NCBI GenBank assembly: GCA_020060215.1
Contig: JAGVAP010000082.1
Coordinates: forward strand, 155,683 to 219,682
Source: Deltaproteobacteria bacterium
Lineage (GTDB): Bacteria; Desulfobacterota; DSM-4660; Desulfatiglandales; HGW-15
Direction of reading: 5' to 3'
Length of the DNA stretch: 64,000 bases
Shown: one piece after another, positions 35,366 through 42,799 of the stretch
Numbering within the stretch: position 1 is the stretch's first letter
Layout of the letters: each line of letters starts with the position of its first letter
Notes under the pieces: model-generated
What the model saw: only the letters and a program-made list of their open reading frames with translations
What the model was told of the DNA's origin: nothing
Database searches by the model: none
Program-made: the position numbers and the translations under genes

Positions 35366-36214
35366 ATGACAACGGCCCTTCAGCGCTACGCCATCATCGG
35401 GAACCCTCTCGGGCACAGCCTCTCGCCCCTCATGCACAACACGGCCTACAGGGCCATGGGCATGAACGCCTCCTATGAGGCGTTGGAGACACCGGACCTG
35501 CAAGAGGCGATCGCGACGATCCGCGAGCGGGACGTCCGTGGGGTGAGCGTCACCATCCCCTTCAAGGAATCCGTCCTCGCCCATCTCGACGAAGTGGATC
35601 CCGACGCCCTTCGCATCGGCTCCGTCAACACGTTGACCAGCAGGAACGGGCGATTGCTGGGAAGCAACACGGACTGGCCCGGGCTGAGGAGGGACCTTCG
35701 GGGTCGATGGGAGATCAGGGGAAATACGGTCGCGATCCTGGGCGCCGGGGGAGCGGCCCGGGCCGCCGTGTATGCCATCCAGCAGGAGGGGGGCATGCCG
35801 GTAATCGTGAACCGCACCGGCAGCAGGGGAGAGACGCTTGCCGAGCAGTTCGGGTGCGCATCCCTGCCCCTCTCCGAGATCGGATCCCTCCGTGCCGCAG
35901 GCCTGATCAACACCACTTCCGTGGGCATGATGCCCCGTGCGGACGAATCGCCGGTCCCGGCACGCCTGCTTTCACGGTTCCGATGGGTGGCGGATATCGT
36001 CTACAACCCTCCACTCACCCGGCTTCTCGCGGAGGCAAGCACCGCAGGATGTGAGACGATCACTGGAATAGGGATGTTCGTGAACCAGGGTGCGGAGCAG
36101 ATCCGGATCTGGACCGGCAGGCCTCCCCCGCGGCAGCTGATGAGGCGGGTGGTGGAGGAGGCGTTGAAGAACGGAAGTCAGCGGGGCCGCTTGCCGCTGA
36201 GGCGGCAAGATTGA
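35366..36214 (+). CDS. aroE: shikimate dehydrogenase
   Basis: 282 aa from ATG 35366 with GGAAGGAG upstream. Reduces 3-dehydroshikimate with NADPH. Seen: IIGNPLGHSLSPLMHN (substrate-binding), VTIPFKE with the catalytic Lys, GSNTDWPG with the catalytic Asp, ILGAGGAARAAVYA (NADP loop) and VYNPPLT. The final residues (RGRLPLRRQD) are coded by a small perfect hairpin CTTGCCGC-TGAG-GCGGCAAG (36190-36209). The gene is bracketed by two direct copies of repeat family F and separated from aroD by 92 bp, unlike the other overlapping junctions. Confidence 0.95.
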   Translation: MTTALQRYAIIGNPLGHSLSPLMHNTAYRAMGMNASYEALETPDLQEAIATIRERDVRGVSVTIPFKESVLAHLDEVDPDALRIGSVNTLTSRNGRLLGSNTDWPGLRRDLRGRWEIRGNTVAILGAGGAARAAVYAIQQEGGMPVIVNRTGSRGETLAEQFGCASLPLSEIGSLRAAGLINTTSVGMMPRADESPVPARLLSRFRWVADIVYNPPLTRLLAEASTAGCETITGIGMFVNQGAEQIRIWTGRPPPRQLMRRVVEEALKNGSQRGRLPLRRQD

Positions 36215-36249
36215 TCGAGGAGGAATTTTCTACGCTCTTCTCTTCTGGA

Positions 36250-36310
36250 GGAGCAAGCTCCTGCTCGATTCTTCTGGAGGTTAAAGGGATCGCAAGCAGG
36301 AGCTGGCTCC
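36250..36310. repeat. inverted repeat in the aroE-aroA gap
   Basis: GGAGCAAGCTCCTGCT (36250-36265) and AGCAGGAGCTGGCTCC (36295-36310) are complementary at 15 of 16 positions. Part of a 391-bp gap made of repeats and a gene relic inside the operon. Confidence 0.65.
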
Positions 36311-36342
36311 TATAGTGGGTCAAGTTGGGAACGCGCGTTCGG

Positions 36343-36410
36343 GACGCTCCGGGGGGCCTGCGCACGGAGGCCGGAGCGTCCAGGATCGTTCCCCCGCGGG
36401 AGCGTGGGAA
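36343..36410. repeat. double-hairpin repeat, family F, copy 2
   Basis: GACGCTCCGG (36343-36352) pairs with CCGGAGCGTC (36371-36380), followed by a GTTCCC...GGGAA hairpin (36388-36410). Same order and orientation as copy 1. Confidence 0.8.
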
Positions 36411-36430
36411 GATCAGAGAGAGGGCGCGAG

Positions 36431-36585
36431 ATGGGCATCACGAATGTGCTGGCCAGCATCTCCTCCCTCAACCCCGGGAGCATCGGGTTTCATCGAAAAA
36501 ACGGCTTCGTCGAGTGCGGTCGTTTCAGGAAGGTGGGCGGGAAGAATGGGCAAGAGTTCGACTCGTTATGGATGCAGAAGACCCT
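36431..36585 (+). pseudogene. C-terminal relic of a GNAT (phosphinothricin-type) acetyltransferase
   Basis: The frame from ATG 36431 reads LASISSLNPGSIGFHRKNGF, then VECGRFRKVGGKNGQEFDSL, then WMQKTL. This is the C-terminal third of PAT-type N-acetyltransferases (N-x-x-S-I-x-F-H-x-K-x-G-F, then GRF-x-x-VG, then WMQ). Nothing upstream provides the N-terminal acetyl-CoA domain, and the frame runs on into aroA without its own stop. It is a truncated remnant stranded in the operon. Confidence 0.7.
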
Positions 36586-36605
36586 CAGGAACCGGCCGTC
36601 GCGAG

Positions 36606-37862
36606 GTGAAGCCTGCGGGCCCCCTGCAGGCGGTCGTCCGACTGCCGGGATCCAAGAGCCACACCCAGAGGGCGCTGGTGATCGCGGCCCTTGCCGAGGG
36701 CGTCTCGATCCTGAGGAACGGACTTCGCTCGGAGGATACCGAATACCTGATCCGGGCCCTGAGCTCGCTCGGTGCCCGGATCTCCGGGCAAGGCGATGAT
36801 CTGCGCGTGGAGGGGACAGGCGGCCGCATCCGGAACCCGGGCAGGGAGATCTTCCTTGGGAACAACGGGACGGCCATGCGCTTTCTCACGAGCCTGGTCT
36901 GCCTGGGCTCCGGTTCCTTTACGCTCACCGGGGACGCGCGTCTTTGTGAACGGCCCATGGGGCCGCTGTTGGACGCGCTCTCGCTGCTCGGCGCGGAATA
37001 CCGCTGCCTGGGCCGTGCCGGTTGTGCGCCCTTCGACCTAAGCGCTTCCTCCCTCTCGGGAGGGGAGGTGGTGTTCAGGGGAGACGAGAGCAGCCAGTAC
37101 ATTTCCTCCCTGATGCTTTCGTCCCCCTATGCGCGCAAGGAGACGGTGGTCGAGGTCTCCGGGACCGTGCTTTCGAGGCCCTATGTGGATATCACGGTCC
37201 AAGCCATGGATCGGTTCGGGGTGTCCGTGACCGAGGAGAGGCCGAATCGATTCAGGGTGCCTGCAGGCAATCCGTACCGGGGGCGGGAATATACGATCGA
37301 GCCGGACGTTTCCAGCGGCTCCTACCTTTTTCTCGCCGCGGCCTTGTGCGGGGGATGGGTCAGGGCGGAGAACCTGGACCCCGCGAGTCGGCAGGGCGAC
37401 ATGCGTTTCCTGGAGATCCTGGAGGAGGCGGGTTGCTCGGTCATCCGGGGTCAGGACGCCATAGAGGTCCGGGGAGGGGTCCTCCTTCCCGGAGACATGA
37501 CCATCCCCATGGGAGACATGCCGGACATGGTCCCCACCGTGGCGGCACTTGCCGCATGCAGACAGGGCCGCACGACCATCGAAGGGGTTCCTCACCTCCG
37601 CTTCAAGGAGAGCGATCGATTGTCGGCAGTGGCGGCGGAGCTGGGAAGGGCGGGGATACGCGTGGAGGAACGGCCGGACGGGCTTGTCGTCGAAGGGGGC
37701 ATCCCGAGGGGGGTGGAGATAGAGACGTACAAGGACCATCGGATCGCCATGAGCTTCGCCGTGCTGGGGCTGGTGGCGCCCGGCATGAAGATCAGGGATC
37801 CTGGATGCGTGAGGAAGTCGTTTCCGGGGTTCTGGGAGATGCTGGAGGGGTTCTACCGGTGA
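36606..37862 (+). CDS. aroA: 3-phosphoshikimate 1-carboxyvinyltransferase (EPSP synthase)
   Basis: 418 aa from GTG 36606; an ATG at 36546 in frame would add 20 residues of relic sequence. Transfers enolpyruvyl from PEP to shikimate-3-phosphate. Seen: VRLPGSKSHTQRALVIAAL, FLGNNGTAMRFLTSL, DARLCERPMGPLLDAL, RFKESDRLSAV and YKDHRIAMSFAVLG. The GTG overlaps the TGA of a 13-codon reading frame (GTGA) and has no clear Shine-Dalgarno, so initiation may depend on coupling. GTGA overlap with aroK downstream. Confidence 0.94.
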   Translation: MKPAGPLQAVVRLPGSKSHTQRALVIAALAEGVSILRNGLRSEDTEYLIRALSSLGARISGQGDDLRVEGTGGRIRNPGREIFLGNNGTAMRFLTSLVCLGSGSFTLTGDARLCERPMGPLLDALSLLGAEYRCLGRAGCAPFDLSASSLSGGEVVFRGDESSQYISSLMLSSPYARKETVVEVSGTVLSRPYVDITVQAMDRFGVSVTEERPNRFRVPAGNPYRGREYTIEPDVSSGSYLFLAAALCGGWVRAENLDPASRQGDMRFLEILEEAGCSVIRGQDAIEVRGGVLLPGDMTIPMGDMPDMVPTVAALAACRQGRTTIEGVPHLRFKESDRLSAVAAELGRAGIRVEERPDGLVVEGGIPRGVEIETYKDHRIAMSFAVLGLVAPGMKIRDPGCVRKSFPGFWEMLEGFYR

Positions 37863-38398
37863 ACATCGTCCTGATCGGATACCGCGCCACGGGAAAGACA
37901 TCGGTGGGCCGAAGGCTGGGCGCCCGTCTCGGAGTCCCATTCCACGACACGGACGAGGTCGTTGCGCTGAGGACGGGGAAGTCCGTTCGGGAGCTGGTGG
38001 ACAGGGGCGGCTGGAGGCTGTTTCGTGAAGAGGAGAGAAGCGCCGTGGCCGCTGTCTCCGGATTGGACGGCTGCGTGATTGCCCTTGGAGGCGGGGCCGT
38101 CCTGGACGAGGAAAACGTGCGCCGCCTCGGCCGCAAAGGGTTGTTCGTCTGGCTCAGGGCGGATGCCGGGACCATCGTGAGACGCATGGGGGAAGACCGA
38201 GGCAGCGGGGACCAGCGCCCGCCCCTCAGCGGCAGCGACAGGGGGGAAGAGACCCCTGAGCTGCTGCGGTCCAGAGAAAGGAGCTATGAGAACATCGCGC
38301 ATTTTGCCGTGGAGACGGCGGAACGCGGCATCGAAGAGGTATGCGAGGCAATTGTGCGCTGGATGCGTATTGAAGTAAGGCACCTTTCATTTGAGTGA
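37859..38398 (+). CDS. aroK: shikimate kinase
   Basis: 179 aa from GTG 37859, overlapping the aroA stop. Phosphorylates shikimate at O3. Walker A is LIGYRATGKTSVGRRL, the shikimate-binding Asp is in FHDTDEVV, and ALGGGAVLDEENV and the RPPLS lid region follow. Order in the operon (aroA before aroK) is the reverse of pathway order. Confidence 0.94.
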   Translation: MNIVLIGYRATGKTSVGRRLGARLGVPFHDTDEVVALRTGKSVRELVDRGGWRLFREEERSAVAAVSGLDGCVIALGGGAVLDEENVRRLGRKGLFVWLRADAGTIVRRMGEDRGSGDQRPPLSGSDRGEETPELLRSRERSYENIAHFAVETAERGIEEVCEAIVRWMRIEVRHLSFE

Positions 38399-38404
38399 GG
38401 AGAA

Positions 38405-39460
38405 ATGGCCGGCAGCAGCATCGGATCCGTGTTTATCGTGACCACCTGGGGTGAATCCCACGGCCCGGCGCTTGGGGCCGTTGTGGACGGCTGCCCGTCG
38501 GGCATGGGGCTCTCACCGTCCGACATCCAGCAGGAACTGGACCGCCGCAGGCCCGGCAGGGGGCCGGGAACCACGGCCAGGCATGAATCGGACAGGGTCG
38601 AGATCCTTTCGGGAGTCTTCGAGGGAAAGACCACCGGCACGCCCGTCAGTCTTCTCATCCGGAACGCGGATGCGGACCCCTCGGCCTATGAGCCCATGAA
38701 GGACATCCTCCGCCCAGGCCACGGGGACTACACCTATCTCAAGAAATACGGCCTGCGGGACCACCGCGGGGGCGGCAGGGCTTCAGGGAGGGAGACCGCC
38801 GCGCGCGTCGCGGCCGGTGCGGTAGCGCGGAAGGTGATCGGCCTGGAGGGGATCGCGGTCACGGCCTACACCAGGGAACTGGCCTCCGTACGGATCCGGA
38901 GGTTTTCCATGGAAGAGGCCGGCATGAATATCTTTCGATGTCCGGACCTCGAGGCGGCTGCACGCATGGAGATCGCCGTGGCACAGGCCCGCCGGGAAGG
39001 GGATTCAGTGGGAGGGGTCGTGGAGGTGCTCGTCCGGGGCTGTCCCGCCGGGCTCGGGGAGCCGGTCTTCGACAAGATGGACGCAGACCTTGCCAAGGCG
39101 CTCATGAGCATCGGCTCCGTAAAGGGGGTGGAGATCGGGGCCGGGGTCGAGGCCGCCCGCATGAAGGGCTCCGAGTGCAACGATCCCATCCGTCCCGACG
39201 GATTCCTCTCGAACAACGCCGGCGGGATCCTGGCCGGGATCACCACGGGCCAGGATCTGGTGATCCGGGCCTCATGCAAGCCGATCCCCTCCATCGCCAT
39301 CGAGCAGGAGACCGTCGACATCTCCGGAAACCCGGCGAAGATCCGGGTCGGGGGAAGGCACGATGTCTGCGTCATCCCGAGGATCCTCCCGGTGTGCGAG
39401 GCCATGGTCTGCATGGTCCTGGCAGATCACCTCCTGAGACAAAAAGCGGTCAAGCGATAG
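38405..39460 (+). CDS. aroC: chorismate synthase
   Basis: 351 aa with GTGAGGAG 7 bp before the ATG. FMN-dependent 1,4-elimination of phosphate from EPSP to chorismate. Seen: TTWGESHGPALGAVVDGCPSG, RRRPGRGPGTTARHESD, RPGHGDYTYLKKYGLRDHRGGGRASGRETA split across the FMN region, and GRHDVCVIPR. The stop at 39458-39460 is immediately followed by a family A palindrome. It supplies the branch-point metabolite for pheA, tyrA and trpE in the same cluster. Confidence 0.96.
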   Translation: MAGSSIGSVFIVTTWGESHGPALGAVVDGCPSGMGLSPSDIQQELDRRRPGRGPGTTARHESDRVEILSGVFEGKTTGTPVSLLIRNADADPSAYEPMKDILRPGHGDYTYLKKYGLRDHRGGGRASGRETAARVAAGAVARKVIGLEGIAVTAYTRELASVRIRRFSMEEAGMNIFRCPDLEAAARMEIAVAQARREGDSVGGVVEVLVRGCPAGLGEPVFDKMDADLAKALMSIGSVKGVEIGAGVEAARMKGSECNDPIRPDGFLSNNAGGILAGITTGQDLVIRASCKPIPSIAIEQETVDISGNPAKIRVGGRHDVCVIPRILPVCEAMVCMVLADHLLRQKAVKR

Positions 39461-39516
39461 CCAAGACACAAAGGCGCGCAGAAGAGTCGTGGTCCTTTGT
39501 GGCTTCGTGTCTTGGT
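39461..39516. repeat. dispersed palindromic repeat, family A, copy 1
   Basis: CCAAGACAC (39461-39469) pairs with GTGTCTTGG (39508-39516); longer imperfect pairing includes AAAGG/CCTTT. Sits between aroC and tyrA. Confidence 0.75.
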
Positions 39517-39532
39517 GGCAAGAGGTGTTCTT

Positions 39533-40291
39533 ATGAAAAAAACCCGCATCGGCATCGTCGGCGGCACCAGGGGGATGGGGAAATGGTTTGCGGAGTACCT
39601 CATGGAAAAGGGGTATGCCGTGGAGGTCCTGGGGAAAGGAGGAGAGTGTGAGATCCCCGCGCTGGCTGCCCGTTCCCATGTGCTCGTCGTGGCGGTCCCC
39701 ATAGCCGCGACCATCGAAACCATCAGGAACGCGGGTCCCCACATGGCGGCTGATGGTCTGCTCATGGACCTCACCTCTCTCAAGGCGGAGCCCGTGAAAG
39801 CGATGCTGGAGCACTCCAGGTCGGAAGTGATCGGACTCCATCCCTTGTTCGGCCCCGGCGTTCCGACCCTACGGGAGGAGAACGTCTTCATCTGGCCGGC
39901 CAGGTCCGGGAGGTGGCTCCCGTGGCTCAGGTCCATGCTCCTGCATGACGGGGCGCGGCTGGTGGAGACGACCCCGGAGAAGCACGACGAGATGATGGGC
40001 TATGTCCAGGTCCTCACCCATCTGAGCACGATCGCAGCAGGGCTGGTGCTCAGGGAATCCGGGATCGGGCAAGAGGAGTTTTGGAGATTCTCGACCCCTG
40101 CCTTTCGCGCAGGCTTGGAGAGGCGGGACAAGATCTTTCTCACCAACCCCCGGCTCTACGGCGAACTGATTGCACTCAATCCCAAGGCCGGAGCCGTCGC
40201 AGAGGCATTCGAAAGGAATCTCTCGCGCGTCAGGGGTGTCATCGAAGGGCGGGGGGCGGAAGGGCTCATGGAGTTGATCCAAGAAGCCTGA
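39533..40291 (+). CDS. tyrA: prephenate dehydrogenase
   Basis: 252 aa from ATG 39533. Oxidative decarboxylation of prephenate to 4-hydroxyphenylpyruvate. The N-terminal Rossmann motif is RIGIVGGTRGMGKWFAEYL. VLVVAVPIAATIETI, the catalytic His region EVIGLHPLFGPGVP, and HDEMMGYVQVLTHL with a second conserved His follow. It is monofunctional (no mutase, no ACT), shorter than E. coli TyrA, so it relies on the pheA mutase for prephenate. Last gene of the aro half. No Phe/Tyr transaminase gene is present in the cluster. Confidence 0.92.
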   Translation: MKKTRIGIVGGTRGMGKWFAEYLMEKGYAVEVLGKGGECEIPALAARSHVLVVAVPIAATIETIRNAGPHMAADGLLMDLTSLKAEPVKAMLEHSRSEVIGLHPLFGPGVPTLREENVFIWPARSGRWLPWLRSMLLHDGARLVETTPEKHDEMMGYVQVLTHLSTIAAGLVLRESGIGQEEFWRFSTPAFRAGLERRDKIFLTNPRLYGELIALNPKAGAVAEAFERNLSRVRGVIEGRGAEGLMELIQEA

Positions 40292-40295
40292 AGGG

Positions 40296-40334
40296 ATGCA
40301 AATGAATCATGCAAATACATCATGCAAATGAATC
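40296..40334 (+). promoter_or_regulatory. three 13-bp tandem repeats abutting the trp -35 box
   Basis: ATGCAAATGAATC (40296-40308), ATGCAAATACATC (40309-40321) and ATGCAAATGAATC (40322-40334). Copies 1 and 3 are identical and copy 2 differs at two positions. The array ends 1 bp before TTGACA, the place for an activator or repressor array. AT-rich against a GC-rich background. Confidence 0.7.
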
Positions 40335-40335
40335 A

Positions 40336-40364
40336 TTGACAGGTATGGGAACGGTTGGTATAAC
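40336..40364 (+). promoter_or_regulatory. promoter of the trp operon
   Basis: TTGACA (40336-40341), 17-bp spacer, TATAAC (40359-40364): eleven of twelve consensus positions. Start of transcription expected near 40371, about 15 nt before the leader ATG. Confidence 0.8.
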
Positions 40365-40385
40365 GCCCATACTTCACAGGAGACG

Positions 40386-40466
40386 ATGTTCGTGAATCGA
40401 ATCGTGTACAAGCTGAACAACTGGCGCTGGTGGCGCAATTCCGGGGAGGGGTTCGTCCACCGCTGA
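40386..40466 (+). CDS. trpL: trp leader peptide
   Basis: 26-codon ORF preceded by AGGAGA. Peptide MFVNRIVYKLNN, then WRWWR, then NSGEGFVHR. Three Trp codons lie within four codons (40422-40433). Position between a near-consensus promoter and a terminator ahead of trpE makes it a trp attenuation leader. GGTGG within the Trp codons (40429-40433) can pair with CCACC (40457-40461), the usual 1:2 protector. Confidence 0.85.
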   Translation: MFVNRIVYKLNNWRWWRNSGEGFVHR

Positions 40467-40483
40467 CGCTTATGGTTTGAATC

Positions 40484-40521
40484 AAGGCCGTGGAGGATCT
40501 CTCAAACTCCACGGCCTTTTT
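40484..40521 (+). terminator. trp attenuator terminator
   Basis: AAGGCCGTGGAG (40484-40495) pairs with CTCCACGGCCTT (40507-40518), a 12-bp stem with an 11-nt loop, followed by a T run (40517-40521). The left arm GTGGA can alternatively pair with TCCAC at 40456-40460 near the end of the leader ORF, giving an antiterminator when ribosomes stall on Trp codons. Confidence 0.8.
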
Positions 40522-40530
40522 GTTTCTCTA

Positions 40531-40565
40531 GGAAAGGGCCGTGAACACCACGGCCCTTTCCTTTT
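40531..40565 (+). terminator. second trp leader hairpin with short T tract
   Basis: GGAAAGGGCCGTG (40531-40543) pairs with CACGGCCCTTTCC (40549-40561), a 13-bp stem with a 5-nt loop, then TTTT. It lies 10 bp before trpE. Its GGCCGTG arm can also pair with CACGGCC of the first terminator, so the two hairpins can compete. Confidence 0.7.
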
Positions 40566-40575
40566 GGGGGATACG

Positions 40576-42062
40576 ATGTACAGCCCGGATTTGGAGACGT
40601 TCAGAGCGCTTGCGAGAAAGGGGAACCTGATCCCCGTGTACAGGGAGATCCTTGCGGATACCATCACGCCCGTCCTTGGGCTCATGAAGCTGCGCTCCCG
40701 GCCGAACCTCTTCCTCCTCGAGAGCGTGGAAGGGAGCGAGAAGTGGGGACGGTACTCTTTTCTCGGCACGGAGCCGCACTGCACCTTCAGGGTCCGCGGC
40801 GACGAGGTCCTGATCCAGGACATGGGCGGGACCCGGTCCATCAAACACCACGGAGACCCTCTGCAATGTCTGAAGGAGACGCTGAGTCGGTTCAGACCCG
40901 TCATCGTACCCGGTCTTCCCCGTTTCTTCGGAGGGGCCGTGGGATACCTGAGCTACGACATGGCGCAGTACTTCGAACGGCTTCCGGACACGCCAGCCCC
41001 GATACCGAAGGGGACGACGCGGCCTTCTTCATCACGGACACCCTGCTGGTCTTCGACAACGTGAGACACACGATCAAGGTCGTCTCCTGCGCCCTGGTGG
41101 AAGGGGTGGAAGACCTCCGTCGAGTCTACGAAGAAGCATTGGGGAGGATTGAAAGCCTGATCTCCGACCTGCTTCAGCCCGAAAGCGCAAGGGAGGAAGA
41201 ACCTCCGGCCCCCGACAGGAAGCCGCTCTTCTCTCCGGAAGTACCGTCGGCGGTCTTCAAGTCGATGGTGAAGAAGGCCAGGGAATACATCCTGGCCGGA
41301 GACGTCATCCAGGTGGTCCTCTCCCAGCGGTTTCGGCATGAGGGGGTGATCGAACCCGTGGACCTCTACCGCGCCCTCCGCTACATCAATCCTTCGCCCT
41401 ATCTCTTTTACCTCCAATTCGACGACCTCACCATGATCGGCTCATCGCCGGAGGGGATGGTCCGCATCGAGGACGACGTGGTGGAGCTCAAGCCCATTGC
41501 AGGCACCAGGCCGCGAGGAAAGACCGAGCAGGAGGACCGGCGGCTGGCGGATGAACTGCTGCAAGATCCGAAGGAGCGCGCGGAACATGTGATGCTGGTC
41601 GACCTCGGGCGCAACGACCTGGGGCGGATCGCCGCCACGGGGAGCGTACAGGTCACCCAGCTCATGGCCGTGGAGAGGTATTCCCACGTGATGCACCTGG
41701 TGTCCAACATCAAGGCCTGCCTGGACGATGGGAAGGACAGCTTTGATGTGGTTCGCGCCACCTTTCCGGCCGGGACCCTGAGCGGCGCACCGAAGATCCG
41801 GGCCATGGAGATCATCGAGGAGCTGGAGCCCTCGCGCCGCGGCCCCTACGGCGGTGCGGTCGGGTATTTCAGCTACAGCGGGAACATGGACCTCTGCATC
41901 ACGATCCGAACGATCCTGATCCGCGGACACCGCGTCCATGTCCAGGCAGGGGCGGGGATCGTGGCGGACTCGGATCCGGAGCGTGAGTACGAAGAGGTGA
42001 TGCACAAGGCAAGAGGAGTCATGAAGGCGGTGGAGATGGCGGCAGGGGGATTGAGAGTATAG
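40576..42062 (+). CDS. trpE: anthranilate synthase component I, with apparent -1 frameshift
   Basis: Chorismate + Gln to anthranilate with TrpG. Frame 1 from ATG 40576 encodes the N-terminal part ([40 protein letters not shown]). Frame 3 carries the rest to TAG 42062 ([69 protein letters not shown]). The frames join at a CCCC run (40997-41000); one extra C would restore [20 protein letters not shown]. Read literally, translation stops at 41062-41064 after 162 residues. Sequencing or assembly error, or a real mutation. All other trp genes are intact. Confidence 0.85.
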
Positions 42063-42139
42063 AAGAGTCCTTTCTCCTTGCGGCAGAAGGTACGACCAAC
42101 TATCGACAACGAACCACCAACACCCAAAGGAGGTTCCCA

Positions 42140-42736
42140 ATGATCGTCGTCATCGATAACTATGATTCATTCACCTACAATCTGGTGCAGTACTTTGCCG
42201 GGTTCGGCGCGGAGTCCCGGGTCTTTCGCAATGACCGCATCAGCGTGGAGGAGATCGAGGCCATGGCCCCGGAGGGGGTCCTGCTCTCCCCGGGGCCCTG
42301 CTCGCCCCGGGAGGCGGGAGTCACCGTCGCAGTGATCCAGGCCCTCCATGAAAAGGTCCCGATGCTCGGTGTATGCCTGGGGCATCAGTCGATCGGGGTT
42401 GCCTTCGGCGGGAAGGTCGTTCGTGCCGATCGGGTCATGCACGGCAAGACCTCCCCGGTCCGCAGCGATGGAAAGACGATCTTCGAGGGGCTGCCCGATC
42501 CCTTCGAGGCCGGCCGCTACCATTCGCTTATCCTCGAAAGGAGATCCCTGCCGACCTCTCTGACGGTCACGGCCGAGACGGATGAGGGGGAGATTATGGG
42601 GATTCGCCACAGGGAGTACCCGGTCGAGGGCATCCAGTTTCATCCGGAATCGATCCTCACCCCTCAAGGGAAGAGGATCATCCGCAATTTCTTGAAGCTG
42701 GTTGGCCACCAAGACACCAAGACACGAAGAGTATAA
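42140..42736 (+). CDS. trpG: anthranilate synthase component II (glutamine amidotransferase)
   Basis: 198-aa class I glutamine amidotransferase that feeds ammonia to TrpE. Seen: [28 protein letters not shown], nucleophile Cys in [10 protein letters not shown], and the His/Glu pair in [14 protein letters not shown]. The last ten residues ([10 protein letters not shown]) are translated from a family A palindrome, and the stop lies in its loop. AAAGGAGG ribosome-binding site. Confidence 0.95.
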   Translation: MIVVIDNYDSFTYNLVQYFAGFGAESRVFRNDRISVEEIEAMAPEGVLLSPGPCSPREAGVTVAVIQALHEKVPMLGVCLGHQSIGVAFGGKVVRADRVMHGKTSPVRSDGKTIFEGLPDPFEAGRYHSLILERRSLPTSLTVTAETDEGEIMGIRHREYPVEGIQFHPESILTPQGKRIIRNFLKLVGHQDTKTRRV

Positions 42737-42761
42737 GATTCTATGCGCCTTCGTGTCTTGG
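42717..42761. repeat. dispersed palindromic repeat, family A, copy 2
   Basis: CCAAGACACGAAG (42717-42729) and CTTCGTGTCTTGG (42749-42761) form a perfect 13-bp inverted repeat; arms extend with CCA/TGG outward. It spans the trpG stop codon. Confidence 0.85.
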
Positions 42762-42799
42762 TGGCGGAAGGGATTTCCAAGGAAAAGGAGCATTCGACC

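Noticed and set aside
40296..40334. Short CRISPR-like array at the trp promoter
   Set aside because: Contiguous 13-bp repeats with no spacers; better explained as regulatory iterons.
40997..41000. Programmed -1 frameshift in trpE
   Set aside because: The CCCC run is not a slippery heptamer in the zero frame and no downstream pseudoknot or upstream stimulator is evident; deletion or sequence error is simpler.
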